A DNA stretch of 64,000 nucleotides from an uncultured Acetatifactor sp. (lineage in GTDB: Bacteria; Bacillota; Clostridia; Lachnospirales; Lachnospiraceae). The translations under genes and the position numbers were made by a program. This document shows positions 51,293-60,432 of this stretch, one piece after another. Position 1 is the first letter of the stretch, and every line of letters starts with the position of its first letter. The notes under the pieces are model-generated. The model was not told the origin of the DNA and ran no database searches. It worked only from the letters and a program-made list of their open reading frames with translations. Location: positions 23,217 to 87,216 of the forward strand of contig CANRLX010000005.1 of the NCBI GenBank assembly GCA_947631615.1, in the 5' to 3' direction.

Positions 51293-52163
51293 CCGGCTCC
51301 CCCTTTATCCATTCTTCGTACCCAATATCCTTCCAAGGCATCCCTCTGTCAAAGTGGTATCTCCAAGGGTACACATTTTCTCCGGTCGATTTATTCTTGA
51401 TATTTGCTACATCACCGATCTCTTTTGCAGGATTTCCCACTACGACTTTTCCTGCCGCAACATCCCGATTGACAATAGCGCCTGCTCCTACCAGGGCGTC
51501 TTTTCCAATTACCTTGCCTGGCAGTACGACAGAACCGGTCGCAATGATAGCAAACTCTTCCACGGTCACGCCTAAAAGCTGTTCCGAAGGAGGATTCGGA
51601 TCATTGGTCAATACTACATAAGGAAAGATCCAGACATAATTTTTCAGGACGCTTTTCTGACCAATGTGAACGTTGCTGTGCAAATTTACGTAGTTTCCAA
51701 TTCGGCAATCTCCCTGTATGTCGGACAGTGTTCCCACCCGGACATTTTGACCAATTTGGCTTTTTTCACGGATGGTTACACGATGGCCTGTTTGAAACTG
51801 GTTACCAATCTGATTTCCACCATAAATGATAGTTTCGCTGCGGATAACTGCGTTGTCTCCGATTACGGTTCGGTGTATTTGTTGATCTCTGTTTTCAATG
51901 AAGTCTACCAAGTATTCCCCCAGAATACTGCGTGCACCAATAAAAGCATTTTCTCCAATGGTTACATTTTCCCGAATGATAACCCCAAAGTCTAGGTAAG
52001 AACGGGGACCTATTTTACTTCCTGCGCATACAATCACATTGTCCTGTATCTTAGTTCCTGCCCCAATCTCAACATTGTCTTGTATACATACGTTGTTCCC
52101 GATAACAATATCCTCAGGGAGCACTGTATTTTCAGAAATAGAGCAATTTTTACCTGCGACCAT
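51270..52163 (-). CDS. Left-handed beta-helix acyltransferase (FdtC/QdtC-like)
   Basis: This 297-residue protein is built of many hexapeptide turns from the start (IVIGNNVCIQDNVEIGAG, TIGENAFIGARSIL) to the end (VVLPGKVIGKDALVGAGAIV). The NLHSNVHIG segment probably holds the catalytic His. With the FdtA- and FdtB-like genes in the same operon, it most likely N-acetylates dTDP-3-amino-3,6-dideoxyhexose, giving Fuc3NAc or Qui3NAc. Somewhat longer than typical FdtC. AAGGAG precedes the ATG. Confidence 0.82.
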   Translation of the reverse strand: MVAGKNCSISENTVLPEDIVIGNNVCIQDNVEIGAGTKIQDNVIVCAGSKIGPRSYLDFGVIIRENVTIGENAFIGARSILGEYLVDFIENRDQQIHRTVIGDNAVIRSETIIYGGNQIGNQFQTGHRVTIREKSQIGQNVRVGTLSDIQGDCRIGNYVNLHSNVHIGQKSVLKNYVWIFPYVVLTNDPNPPSEQLLGVTVEEFAIIATGSVVLPGKVIGKDALVGAGAIVNRDVAAGKVVVGNPAKEIGDVANIKNKSTGENVYPWRYHFDRGMPWKDIGYEEWIKGEPDEYFDVK

Positions 52164-52174
52164 AGTTTATCTCC

Positions 52175-53971
52175 TTATTTTATTTGCAATATATTTTGAA
52201 GATTTAAAATATATCGTTTAACATATTCCAAGTCCAGTACAAAGGTATCCGCTGCAGCGTATGGAGTCATATCTGTGATCTCGGCATCCATAAAAAGCGG
52301 TTTTAAATGCAGGAGGTATGCAATGGTAGAATACATATAAAACCGATGGTAAGACGGTATAATGCAGCCAATCAAGGTATCCGGTTGACAGAAAATAGTG
52401 TTTGACAGGGCCGCACCTGAGGTGGCAATAATACATTTTGCCTGCCCGAAACATTCTACCTGTTGCCGAAATGACATTTCTTCAGTGTATATAATTTCAA
52501 ATCCATTCTGCGCAAAAAGTTCTCGTACTTGTAACTCATTTTCCAGTCGCACCGCTTGAGTGTTTTTTCTGGAGATGAATATTTTGCGCCAAGGGGCTTT
52601 TTCCTGCCAAACGCCCACCGCATCCCGGATATTGCTCAAAACGGTTTCGGATATTAAAAAATCTTCTGTGCGTATGGTATTACGGTCATAGACATTAGTC
52701 GGCATCCATACGGTAGGAGAGGGGAGGACCATATTTTTAACCAGATATTTTTTCTCTTTTTCTACTCTGATAATAGAGTGCTGAAAACGATTGATACATT
52801 CCAATGCCGCATGGTACTGGGGAATGTTTAATACCACTTCATCCACCAAAATAGGGTAATGTCTATATTCTTCAAACTTATCAACAAAGGTGAGGCGCGA
52901 TAATATTTCTACGATCAGATGATAGTAATTAAAAGAGGCAGCACCTATTAAGTTAATTCCACAAGTGATTTCTTCAACGTATTCACCTTCCGATATAACC
53001 GCCACTCCGTCGAACACTTTTTTGATTGCAGAATAACGGATGTCAATTCTCTGTTCTTTATCACAGTAGGCAGCATCATTTAACAATGAATTGTCTGCCA
53101 CAATAACATTGCTGCCGCCAATCAAGTAGGCGTCTGGTACTTCAGCAATGTAAATGTCTGGTGATAAAAAATGCTCAATACGCTGATCGCTTTTTTCAAA
53201 ATATTCAGGTATACATACAGAGCGCGTCCTGCCAGCTTCAATCACCCTGAGAGAAGCGTTCTTTCGATGCCTTCTTACAAACTCCTTTACACTCAGGATA
53301 CGAACATAAGCCATTTTTACGATTTCTTTATTCAGATACCCCCGAAGGAAGATCAAGTACATGTCAATATAAGCATTTTGGGATAGATTTCGGTACAATT
53401 CTCTGCTTTTCGGATAATAATGTTTCCAATAAAACCGTTGATAACGTGTTTTGATTCCCCAGTATAAGCGCTCGTATGAAATGCGGATCTTCCAATATGC
53501 TTTTTCAAATAAGGATCTCACCTTCCAATATATTTTTTGGTACACAGATCTGGTTAGCCAGTATAATTTCTGATACACGGAATAGACAAACCAATATATC
53601 TTTTGTAAAAGAGTACGTATCCGCCAATAGGACCTGTTGCCAAGGGAATAGGACTTCCAAAAGATCCTTCTAAATATGAGCGGTATTTTGTCGTTGTGTT
53701 TTGTAAAGTAGTTGACCAGGAAGTGAGAGGAGTCTCTTTTAGGCTTTTTTTTGATTTTACGTGCCTTTTTTGCTTCTAAACGCCTCAACTTTCTCTGTCG
53801 CCTGCGTTCAGCACAGCGCTTTCGCCTTTCAGAGGCGAATTTAGCAGCTTTGCAAAGTCCGAAAAAGATTATTTTGAAAAGACGCGCCAGCAGGACAAAG
53901 GGTGTTGCAATCACTTTTGAAATAATACTGCTTATAAAAGCAAGCGCCTTTATAAAAGCAATCTTTCCCAT
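52175..53971 (-). CDS. GT61-family glycosyltransferase with N-terminal 11-residue repeats
   Basis: This is a 598-residue protein. The first 45 residues are hydrophobic, then a very basic stretch (SERRKRCAERRRQRKLRRL, 48-65). Residues 104-191 are eight consecutive 11-residue units. The C-terminal 350 residues form a GT61 (DUF563) domain with ASFNYYHLIVEILSRL, PWRKIFISRKNTQAVRLE and IIATSGAALSNTIFCQPDT. GT61 enzymes transfer a pentose, GlcNAc or similar sugar. The basic, aromatic N-terminal part may lie on the membrane surface. It is located between the FdtC-like and FdtB-like genes. Confidence 0.85.
   Translation of the reverse strand: MGKIAFIKALAFISSIISKVIATPFVLLARLFKIIFFGLCKAAKFASERRKRCAERRRQRKLRRLEAKKARKIKKKPKRDSSHFLVNYFTKHNDKIPLIFRRIFWKSYSLGNRSYWRIRTLLQKIYWFVYSVYQKLYWLTRSVYQKIYWKVRSLFEKAYWKIRISYERLYWGIKTRYQRFYWKHYYPKSRELYRNLSQNAYIDMYLIFLRGYLNKEIVKMAYVRILSVKEFVRRHRKNASLRVIEAGRTRSVCIPEYFEKSDQRIEHFLSPDIYIAEVPDAYLIGGSNVIVADNSLLNDAAYCDKEQRIDIRYSAIKKVFDGVAVISEGEYVEEITCGINLIGAASFNYYHLIVEILSRLTFVDKFEEYRHYPILVDEVVLNIPQYHAALECINRFQHSIIRVEKEKKYLVKNMVLPSPTVWMPTNVYDRNTIRTEDFLISETVLSNIRDAVGVWQEKAPWRKIFISRKNTQAVRLENELQVRELFAQNGFEIIYTEEMSFRQQVECFGQAKCIIATSGAALSNTIFCQPDTLIGCIIPSYHRFYMYSTIAYLLHLKPLFMDAEITDMTPYAAADTFVLDLEYVKRYILNLQNILQIK
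53399..53662 (-). repeat. 33-bp (11-codon) in-frame tandem repeat, eight units
   Basis: Within the GT61 gene, Trp recurs exactly every 11 residues (F/Y-W pairs at 104, 115, 126, 137, 148, 159, 170 and 181). Units look like YWKVRSLFEKA, YWLTRSVYQKI and YWGIKTRYQRF. The pattern is Y-W-x-hydrophobic-R-S/T-x-Y/F-Q/E-K/R-hydrophobic, which is a hendecad suitable for a long amphipathic helix. Confidence 0.92.
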
Positions 53972-54004
53972 TATGGTACCTCTCTCGCTTCATATTTACC
54001 GTAT

Positions 54005-55105
54005 TTATGCGGAGTACTGATTTAATGTGTGGATAATGTAGTCGATTTCCACATTCGTCATGCCTGGATAGAGTGGGATACTAACTTCTTCTGAGCAAAT
54101 TCTTTCCGTGACCGGATAATCCATCATATCAACCTGTAAATCCTGGTATGCGCCCTGCCTCGGAATAGGTGTAGGATAGTGTACATTGGTATGGATCCCT
54201 TTTTTCTCCAGATAGTCAATTAGTTTTGCTCTGCTTTGGCACAGCAAAGGATAGACATGAAAAACATGACCGTCACGATTATCCACTTTAGGAAGCACAA
54301 ATAATGGATTGTCAATTTCTGAATTGAATCTGGCGGCGATATCCTTTCGCTCTTCGTTCCATTCCCTCAGATGTGGCAGCTTCACGCTTAATAAGGCCGC
54401 CTGAATTTCGTCTAATCTTGAGTTGCACCCCTTAAACTCGTGTCTGTATTTTTGGTAGGAGCCATAGGTACAGATTGCCCTTACCTTTTTGGCCAGTTGT
54501 TCATCATTTGTGGTCACCGCGCCTCCATCTCCAAGAGCTCCCAGATTTTTGCCAGGATAAAAACTGAAAGCGGCGGCATCCCCCAGATTACCGGTAGTAG
54601 TTCCCTGGTAGACAGCACCGTGGGCCTGTGCAGAATCTTCGATCACCTTTAATCCATACCTCTGTGCAAGCTCCCACACAGGCGCCATCTCTACAGCTCG
54701 TCCATACAGGTGAACCACGATGATCGCCTTGGTTTTTGATGTGATCTTTGCTTCTATCTTTGCTGCATCAATGTTATAGGTTTGGATATCGGCATCCACC
54801 AGGACAGGGACGGCTCCCACATAGCTTACAGCCAAAACGGTTGCAATGAAGGTATTTGCCGGAACGATCACCTCATCCCCCTCACCAATTCCATATGCCT
54901 GCAGAATCACCCGAATGGCGTCTAATCCGTTTCCGACTCCGACACAATACCTAGAGCCACAGAACGCAGCAAATTGTTTTTCAAAGATTTCGCCCTGTTT
55001 TCCCTGAATAAACCACTCGGACTCTAACACTTCATTGAATTTTGCTTTTAACTCATCCTTTAAAGGGTCATGGATGTTTGCCAATTTCAGATAGGGTATG
55101 TCCAT
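54005..55105 (-). CDS. DegT/DnrJ/EryC1/StrS aminotransferase (FdtB/QdtB-like)
   Basis: This is a 366-residue PLP enzyme. [33 protein letters not shown] and [19 protein letters not shown] are present, with the PLP lysine at K186. The sequence and the nearby FdtA-like ketoisomerase fit dTDP-3-keto-6-deoxyhexose transaminases. It is distinct from the other two DegT enzymes in the window (3603 and 41284). GGAGG precedes the ATG. Confidence 0.9.
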   Translation of the reverse strand: MDIPYLKLANIHDPLKDELKAKFNEVLESEWFIQGKQGEIFEKQFAAFCGSRYCVGVGNGLDAIRVILQAYGIGEGDEVIVPANTFIATVLAVSYVGAVPVLVDADIQTYNIDAAKIEAKITSKTKAIIVVHLYGRAVEMAPVWELAQRYGLKVIEDSAQAHGAVYQGTTTGNLGDAAAFSFYPGKNLGALGDGGAVTTNDEQLAKKVRAICTYGSYQKYRHEFKGCNSRLDEIQAALLSVKLPHLREWNEERKDIAARFNSEIDNPLFVLPKVDNRDGHVFHVYPLLCQSRAKLIDYLEKKGIHTNVHYPTPIPRQGAYQDLQVDMMDYPVTERICSEEVSIPLYPGMTNVEIDYIIHTLNQYSA

Positions 55106-55122
55106 TTTTTGCCTCCGTTTGT

Positions 55123-56571
55123 CTATTGTTTGTATCGCTTTTCAAAAATGGCAGCCAACATTCCCAGACAATATTTTATAGGGAAAAACCTGATCATATA
55201 GGCGCCATATTTGCGAAAAAAAAGCCTGTAATATCGGAAACCTATCATATTTTCCAGCGGCAGCATCTGAAAACCATCAAATGCGATCTCTCTGTCAGCA
55301 ACGCTCCTCATGGAACGACCATGGAGCAAAATATATTGCAATTCCTGGGCAAACTGATTTGCAGTGATAAGGAAAGGCTGCAATCGGGTTTCCTGCTGTC
55401 TGCGGTAGCTGTCGTTTCCCAGAAGCCTTCCTATTTCCTGCAGGCACCCATCAATGGTTGGGTAATTCCAGAAACTTTGCTCGTGATGAACCGTTAATTC
55501 CGCGTCGACTTCCGGATGAATTAAAGTGACAGGCACCTTCCCCGCTAACAGGGAAAATTGTGTCATCAGTCCTCCGTTGTAGGGATACGTGGAAAGATAA
55601 AACGTACAGCGCTTCATAATCTCAAAAAAATCGCTCCGTTCTGTTGAAAAGAAAGCCCTATCCGGATATTTTTGAATCAAATGCCGAATTTCTCGCGTGT
55701 CACCACACCCAAAGTAAACAAAGTCAACATTGCTCCATGTATCTAAAATAGCCTCTATCAGCCGATAGTACTTTTTGTCTTTGCTTTGAGTCTTGTACAA
55801 TGCTCCTCCCGACAAAATCAGTCTGTGATCGCAATGGCTGAAGGGAAGTCCCTGAAAATCAGCCGTCTCCACTGCTGGATAATAAGGAAGATACACTAAT
55901 TTGGACGCAGGAATATCTCTTTTTCTTATGCAGGTCAGATAACCAAATTCCCGAAAGTTGATCACTTTGTCACACACGCTTTTTCCCAGCCAAAATGCGT
56001 GATCCGTAAGATTGATCAGATAGCGTTTCATACCGGGTGGACAATGAGAAAAGGCCCCTACAGCCACCACATCGTCAGGATGAATATACAAAAAGGCTAT
56101 TTCTGCCTCGGAATTAGCCAAGAAATCTGCCAACTGTAAAATTTGTTTTACATAGAAATTTCCTTCAATATAGTGAATATTATTATCGCCTATCAACTGG
56201 GCGAAACGGTTATGATACCTTCTGTTTTCTGCAAAGGTAATATACTTTATCTGGTATCCCAACTGTGTCAAGGCTTTTATATAAATGCCGGAAAGTCCCC
56301 GGGAAAGATGTCCAAAACCATCATAGTAAACAACCATTTTGTTTTTGACAGGCTTCGGTTCCAGCGCCGGCAGATTTTCATCTGCAATTTTCTTGATCAT
56401 TTCCTCCAGCTCTGTGTCATATTGACATTGATTCATGGTATACATAAAGCCGCTGGCGAAAAAAATGGTTTTCAGAGCCTTCTCCCAATCTTTATGATCG
56501 TAAAAACTTTTAGCTATCCGCTTCATTTTTTCAAAGTCATTTAAGATGTTGAGAGCCCTCTTTTTCTTCAT
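55123..56571 (-). CDS. Probable GT-B glycosyltransferase
   Basis: This 482-residue cytoplasmic protein has two Rossmann-like halves. [19 protein letters not shown] opens the first. The second has [33 protein letters not shown] and [20 protein letters not shown], which look like GT4-type donor-binding blocks. An approximately 80-residue helical N-terminal extension precedes them. I cannot name the subfamily. It lies between the FdtA- and FdtB-like genes, two bases after the former. Confidence 0.7.
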   Translation of the reverse strand: MKKKRALNILNDFEKMKRIAKSFYDHKDWEKALKTIFFASGFMYTMNQCQYDTELEEMIKKIADENLPALEPKPVKNKMVVYYDGFGHLSRGLSGIYIKALTQLGYQIKYITFAENRRYHNRFAQLIGDNNIHYIEGNFYVKQILQLADFLANSEAEIAFLYIHPDDVVAVGAFSHCPPGMKRYLINLTDHAFWLGKSVCDKVINFREFGYLTCIRKRDIPASKLVYLPYYPAVETADFQGLPFSHCDHRLILSGGALYKTQSKDKKYYRLIEAILDTWSNVDFVYFGCGDTREIRHLIQKYPDRAFFSTERSDFFEIMKRCTFYLSTYPYNGGLMTQFSLLAGKVPVTLIHPEVDAELTVHHEQSFWNYPTIDGCLQEIGRLLGNDSYRRQQETRLQPFLITANQFAQELQYILLHGRSMRSVADREIAFDGFQMLPLENMIGFRYYRLFFRKYGAYMIRFFPIKYCLGMLAAIFEKRYKQ

Positions 56572-56573
56572 TC

Positions 56574-56984
56574 CTATGCCTCATCGCAATCACTGATATA
56601 TTTTAAAAACTTATCATAATCTCTGATGTAATCGGCCTCATCATATATCTCAGAGGCAAGGACCAGCAAAACGGCATCTTTAGAAAAATCGTACATCTCC
56701 CGCCACATATTGCTTTGGATGAAAATTCCCTCATAGGGCTTGTCTAAAACAACAATTTCTTTTTCTTTTCCATCGTCCAACAAAACCTTGCACGATCCAT
56801 GTACACAAATCAATAATTGTTTTAAAGTTTTATGTGCGTGAAAACCTCTTCTGACACCTTCCAGGGTGTCATAAATGTAATACACGCGTTTGATATCGAA
56901 GGGGATTTCTTTTTTTTCTTCTAGCGCAACCAGTTGTCCCCTTGTATCACCATGTCGTTGTGCATAAAAATGTTCTACTTTCAC
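56574..56984 (-). CDS. Sugar 3,4-ketoisomerase (FdtA/QdtA, WxcM-like cupin)
   Basis: This is a 136-residue cupin. RHGDTRGQLVALEEKKEIPF, KRVYYIYDTLEGVRRGFHAH, QLLICVHGSCKVLLDDG and PYEGIFIQSNMWREMYDFS match the FdtA family throughout, including the paired His of GFHAH. It turns dTDP-4-keto-6-deoxyglucose into the 3-keto isomer for transamination by the gene at 54005. GTG start at 56984 with GGAGG upstream, right after the ABC ATPase gene. Confidence 0.9.
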   Translation of the reverse strand: MKVEHFYAQRHGDTRGQLVALEEKKEIPFDIKRVYYIYDTLEGVRRGFHAHKTLKQLLICVHGSCKVLLDDGKEKEIVVLDKPYEGIFIQSNMWREMYDFSKDAVLLVLASEIYDEADYIRDYDKFLKYISDCDEA

Positions 56985-56999
56985 TTACCTGCGTTCCTC

Positions 57000-57725
57000 C
57001 TACTGCATATAATTCCTGTACTTGGACAGGACATCTGGAGAGTTTCCTATCATCTTCATCTCGCCGTCATGTAACCACAAAATTTCATCACAAAGCTCAT
57101 CTAAGGTTTCCAAGTGATGAGAGACAATGACTACCGTGTGATTTTTATCTTCAATTAGCTCTTTCATGCGTTGATAGCTTTTTCTGGCAAATTTCTCATC
57201 CCCTACGCTTAAGACCTCATCAATCAATAGGATGTCGGTATTTAACTCTGAGACTAGGGAAAAAGCCAACTTAGAATACATACCGCTTGAATAGGTGCTT
57301 ACCGGCTTATCAATGAAGGCGCCAATCTCAGCAAACTCAATGATGTTATCCATTTTGGCGTCAATTTCCTCTCGGGTAAAACCAGTCAAAAGACCGGACA
57401 AGACTACATTTTCTCTACCTGTGAGCAGATAGTTGAACCCTACACCAATAGACAAAAGGGAAACCTTATTGTCAAAAAGCTCTATGCTTCCTTGGTCTAC
57501 GGAGAAAATACCACCAATCGCTCGCAGTAACGTAGATTTTCCGCTCCCGTTTCTTCCGACAACACCAAGTATTTTGCCTTTTTTCAACTCAAAGCTAATG
57601 CCTCTCAATGCCTGAAACATGTCCTGCTCAGGCTTACTCTTCCGAAAAATGTTCTTAATAGAAACACCCTTCCGTATGTAATAAGATAAAGAAACATTAT
57701 TGACTCTGATCGCATATTCTGACAT
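57000..57725 (-). CDS. ABC polysaccharide exporter ATPase (no Wzt C-domain)
   Basis: This is a 241-residue ATPase of the TagH/Wzt group. Walker A is GVVGRNGSGKSTLLRAIGG, the signature is TYSSGMYSKLAFSL, Walker B is ILLIDEVLSVGDEK, and the switch His is in VSHHLETL. It ends right after the ATPase domain, so it has no substrate-binding C-terminal domain, unlike the 60433 product. It pairs with the permease gene immediately upstream. Confidence 0.92.
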   Translation of the reverse strand: MSEYAIRVNNVSLSYYIRKGVSIKNIFRKSKPEQDMFQALRGISFELKKGKILGVVGRNGSGKSTLLRAIGGIFSVDQGSIELFDNKVSLLSIGVGFNYLLTGRENVVLSGLLTGFTREEIDAKMDNIIEFAEIGAFIDKPVSTYSSGMYSKLAFSLVSELNTDILLIDEVLSVGDEKFARKSYQRMKELIEDKNHTVVIVSHHLETLDELCDEILWLHDGEMKMIGNSPDVLSKYRNYMQ

Positions 57726-57734
57726 TTTCCACCT

Positions 57735-58550
57735 CTACATGATCTTCACATAAGTATTTTCATTTTTGTAAATAACTCTTACGCCCAGCGCTGAGAGCAA
57801 AAGAGCGATGAGCAGCCAGACGGCCAGAATAACCAGATCTGGTGTAGAGGCATACATAACTGCCTTTCGAGTGGAAGTAAGCAGGAAAGCAACCGGATTT
57901 CCTATTCCCAACATGCTGCAAAAAGGCTCCGGAACTCTCGTCTCAATGGAGAAAAATATTCCTGTAAAATACATCATCATATTTAAAAAAATGGTGATTA
58001 CATGAGCCAAGTCATCAATGTACACACCGCCGTGCATCAAAAGTGTCCCTAGTCCAAATGTCACAAGTCCAAAAACTGCCATGACCGGAATTGACCAAAA
58101 GATATTGACGGAAATCGGAATTTGAAAAATAACCATCATAACTGCAGTTAGGCCGAAAGATACAAGCATCTTAAAACCATTGACCATCATTTCTACAATT
58201 AACAAGATAAATTTAGGAAGATATACTTTGGCTATAATTGTTTCATTGTTCCGTATTATGGTGACGCTAGCGGATATGGTTTTGCTAAAAAAACTCCACA
58301 TAGTATTGCCAATGAAAATGTAGACCGGAAAATATTGCTCTCCGGAATCAAAAATGTAGCCAAAAATAATAGTGTAAATGATCATGAAACAAAACGGTTC
58401 CAAGATCCACCATATCCAATTTAAGTAGGAATTTGCCACTTCTGCTTTCAGGCGTGATTTTGCAGAGTAAAGCATATAGCTCCAATATTTCTTAATGTCT
58501 CTAATTGCACGCACAGTATTGACCTCTGATAATTTGTGATTATCATTCAT
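57735..58550 (-). CDS. ABC polysaccharide exporter permease
   Basis: This 271-residue protein with six membrane helices belongs to the Wzm/TagG ABC-2 family: YLNWIWWILEPFCFMIIYTI, GNTMWSFFSKTISASVTIIR and the MYFTGIFFSIETRVPEPF region. With the ATPase downstream it exports a completed, lipid-linked glycan. First gene of the long minus-strand operon. Its first eight residues (MNDNHKLS) are the same as those of the divergent GT2 at 58744. Confidence 0.92.
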   Translation of the reverse strand: MNDNHKLSEVNTVRAIRDIKKYWSYMLYSAKSRLKAEVANSYLNWIWWILEPFCFMIIYTIIFGYIFDSGEQYFPVYIFIGNTMWSFFSKTISASVTIIRNNETIIAKVYLPKFILLIVEMMVNGFKMLVSFGLTAVMMVIFQIPISVNIFWSIPVMAVFGLVTFGLGTLLMHGGVYIDDLAHVITIFLNMMMYFTGIFFSIETRVPEPFCSMLGIGNPVAFLLTSTRKAVMYASTPDLVILAVWLLIALLLSALGVRVIYKNENTYVKIM

Positions 58551-58763
58551 TTCTCTCTCAAATTTATCTAAAATTGGCCGCTAATGGCCTGACATTTGGG
58601 ACAATTAGCGAATTTGACAGAATTTAGGTTTCTCTCACGTCCCCCTATGCTGTGTCTATAATACCATACTTGATTAATATTTACAAATATTTTTTCACTT
58701 ATTCATCACTTTGGCTAAAAATGGTACTTTTCCGCTTTTCTTAATGAATGATAATCACAAATT
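58531..58763. repeat. Inverted repeat covering both divergent start codons
   Basis: Two 21-bp arms (58531-58551 and 58743-58763) are perfect inverted copies, and the match continues imperfectly beyond. Each arm contains the start codon and first codons of the gene reading outward from it, so both proteins begin MNDNHKLS. The 191 bases between hold the divergent promoters. Confidence 0.9.
58657..58686 (-). promoter_or_regulatory. Sigma-A promoter of the long minus-strand operon
   Basis: TTGTAA (58681-58686), a 17-base spacer and TATTAT (58658-58663) on the minus strand; the leader is about 100 bases. A TATAAT at 58657-58662 on the plus strand overlaps it and may serve the genes from 58744 on, though its -35 is weak. 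Confidence 0.65.
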
Positions 58764-59616
58764 GTCAAAGCCTGATAAGAATAAACCGTTGGTTTCTATT
58801 ATCATCAGGACATGCGGGCGGCCGCAAATTTTAAAAAGGGCCTTGGAAAGTGTACAGCAGCAACAATATTCCAATATGGAAGTAGTAGTGGTAGAGGATG
58901 GGCCCAACCTATCGGAATCGTTTATTTCGGAAGAATTTCCCGAACTGAATGTTCGTTATGCTGCAACTGACGCTCCTCAGGGCAGATGCAAGGTTGGAAA
59001 TCTGGGTATGTCTTTGGCCAGAGGAAAATATCTGAATTTTTTGGACGACGATGATGTACTTTTACCCAATCACGTAGAGGTTTTGGTACAGGAACTGGAG
59101 AGCAAGCCTTTTCGTGCTGCATATGCCATCGCCGAAGAACACCAGATTGCAATGCCAGATTCGGATCCGTATTCCTTTCATATTAAAAGAAAATTTGTCC
59201 GTTATAAGCAACCCTTTAATCGTTTGCTGCTGTGTTATATGAATTACATTCCCATTCAAAGCATCATGTTTGAAAGGGAAATGTATGATGAGGCAGGCGG
59301 CTTTGATGAAAGCCTCACTTTTCTTGAAGATTGGGATTTGTGGCTTCGATATTCGCTTTTGAGTGATTTTTCTTTTGTTCCGCAGATTACTTCTGTGTAC
59401 TATACACCATATAAGAGCGAGCAAAGGCGACGACGTGAAAAAGAAATGAAACGCGCTGAAGGGGAAGTGATCCGCAAGCATCAAGCATATCTCGTCACAA
59501 TGAACGCAGCGCAAGTCAATCGAGAAATGGACTATATTCTGAATGTCTTTAATAAGAAGGGGTTGCTCTTCTATATGCAGAAGGTGAGAAACTTCTTATT
59601 ATATAGAGACATTTAA
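58744..59616 (+). CDS. GT2 glycosyltransferase
   Basis: This is a protein of about 290 residues. LVSIIIRTCGRPQILKRALE and VVVVEDGPN form the donor site, and YLNFLDDDDVLLPNH carries the D-x-D metal motif. LTFLEDWDLWLRYSLLS holds the catalytic-base region. No membrane helices. It is a close paralogue of the second domain of the gene at 62784. The start at 58744 is fixed by the inverted repeat shared with the divergent permease. First gene of the plus-strand export operon. Confidence 0.9.
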   Translation: MNDNHKLSKPDKNKPLVSIIIRTCGRPQILKRALESVQQQQYSNMEVVVVEDGPNLSESFISEEFPELNVRYAATDAPQGRCKVGNLGMSLARGKYLNFLDDDDVLLPNHVEVLVQELESKPFRAAYAIAEEHQIAMPDSDPYSFHIKRKFVRYKQPFNRLLLCYMNYIPIQSIMFEREMYDEAGGFDESLTFLEDWDLWLRYSLLSDFSFVPQITSVYYTPYKSEQRRRREKEMKRAEGEVIRKHQAYLVTMNAAQVNREMDYILNVFNKKGLLFYMQKVRNFLLYRDI

Positions 59617-59631
59617 AGGGTTGGATAAATA

Positions 59632-60423
59632 ATGAAGGAACTTTTGTTAAACAAATGGAATGATCTTGTCTTTGTGTGGCAGTTTGCCGTTGATGATTTT
59701 AAAACAAAATATGCGGGATCAGCACTTGGATTTTTGTGGGCTTTTTTGCAACCGCTTATCACGATGCTTTTATATTGGTTTGTGTTCCAATTAGGTTTTC
59801 GTGCGCAGCCGATCAATGATTTTCCTTTTATTTTATGGCTCATGGCAGGACTGACTCCCTGGTTTTTTTTGAGCGATGCGGTGGTCAATGCCACTGCATG
59901 TCTGGTGGATTATAGTTATTTGGTAAAAAAGGTGCTTTTTCATATTAATATTTTACCGCTTGCAAAAATAATATCCGTTTTTTTTGTTCAGATTTTTTTA
60001 CTGCTGTTTGTCACTTTTTGTTATATCATCAGCGGTTATCCTCCTTCCGTGAGTTACCTGCAGATGCCGCTTTATTTGATCTATATGATATTGCTCGCCA
60101 CAGGAATATCGTATATTACAGCGACTCTTTATGTGTTTTTTAAGGATGTCATTCAAATGGTATCTATTGCGATACAAGTAGTGTTTTGGCTTACTCCCAT
60201 TGTCTGGCCCTTTGAAAACATGCCGGAATCTGCAAGAAAAATACTGATATATAATCCGGTTTATTACGTTATAGCCGGCTTCCGAAATATTCTTGTACAC
60301 AGACAGTGGAGCTGTGACGGCCCGGGAATGGTTTTATATTATTGGATCATAAACTTTCTAATACTTGGAATCGGTTTGCGATTGTTTCACAAATGCAAAG
60401 ATCATTTTGCGGATGTTTTATAG
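59632..60423 (+). CDS. ABC polysaccharide exporter permease (second system)
   Basis: This is a 263-residue Wzm-type permease with six helices: FAVDDFKTKYAGSALGFLWA and FLQPLITMLLYW at the start, LIYNPVYYVIAGFRNILV near the end. It differs clearly from the 57735 permease. It pairs with the 60433 ATPase nine bases downstream. It exports the glycan assembled by the neighbouring GT2 enzymes. Confidence 0.93.
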   Translation: MKELLLNKWNDLVFVWQFAVDDFKTKYAGSALGFLWAFLQPLITMLLYWFVFQLGFRAQPINDFPFILWLMAGLTPWFFLSDAVVNATACLVDYSYLVKKVLFHINILPLAKIISVFFVQIFLLLFVTFCYIISGYPPSVSYLQMPLYLIYMILLATGISYITATLYVFFKDVIQMVSIAIQVVFWLTPIVWPFENMPESARKILIYNPVYYVIAGFRNILVHRQWSCDGPGMVLYYWIINFLILGIGLRLFHKCKDHFADVL

Positions 60424-60432
60424 AGGTAGGAC

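Noticed and set aside
53399..53662. Recent simple-sequence expansion in the GT61 gene
   Set aside because: The eight units differ strongly at DNA level while keeping the protein pattern, so it is a conserved protein feature and not a fresh expansion.
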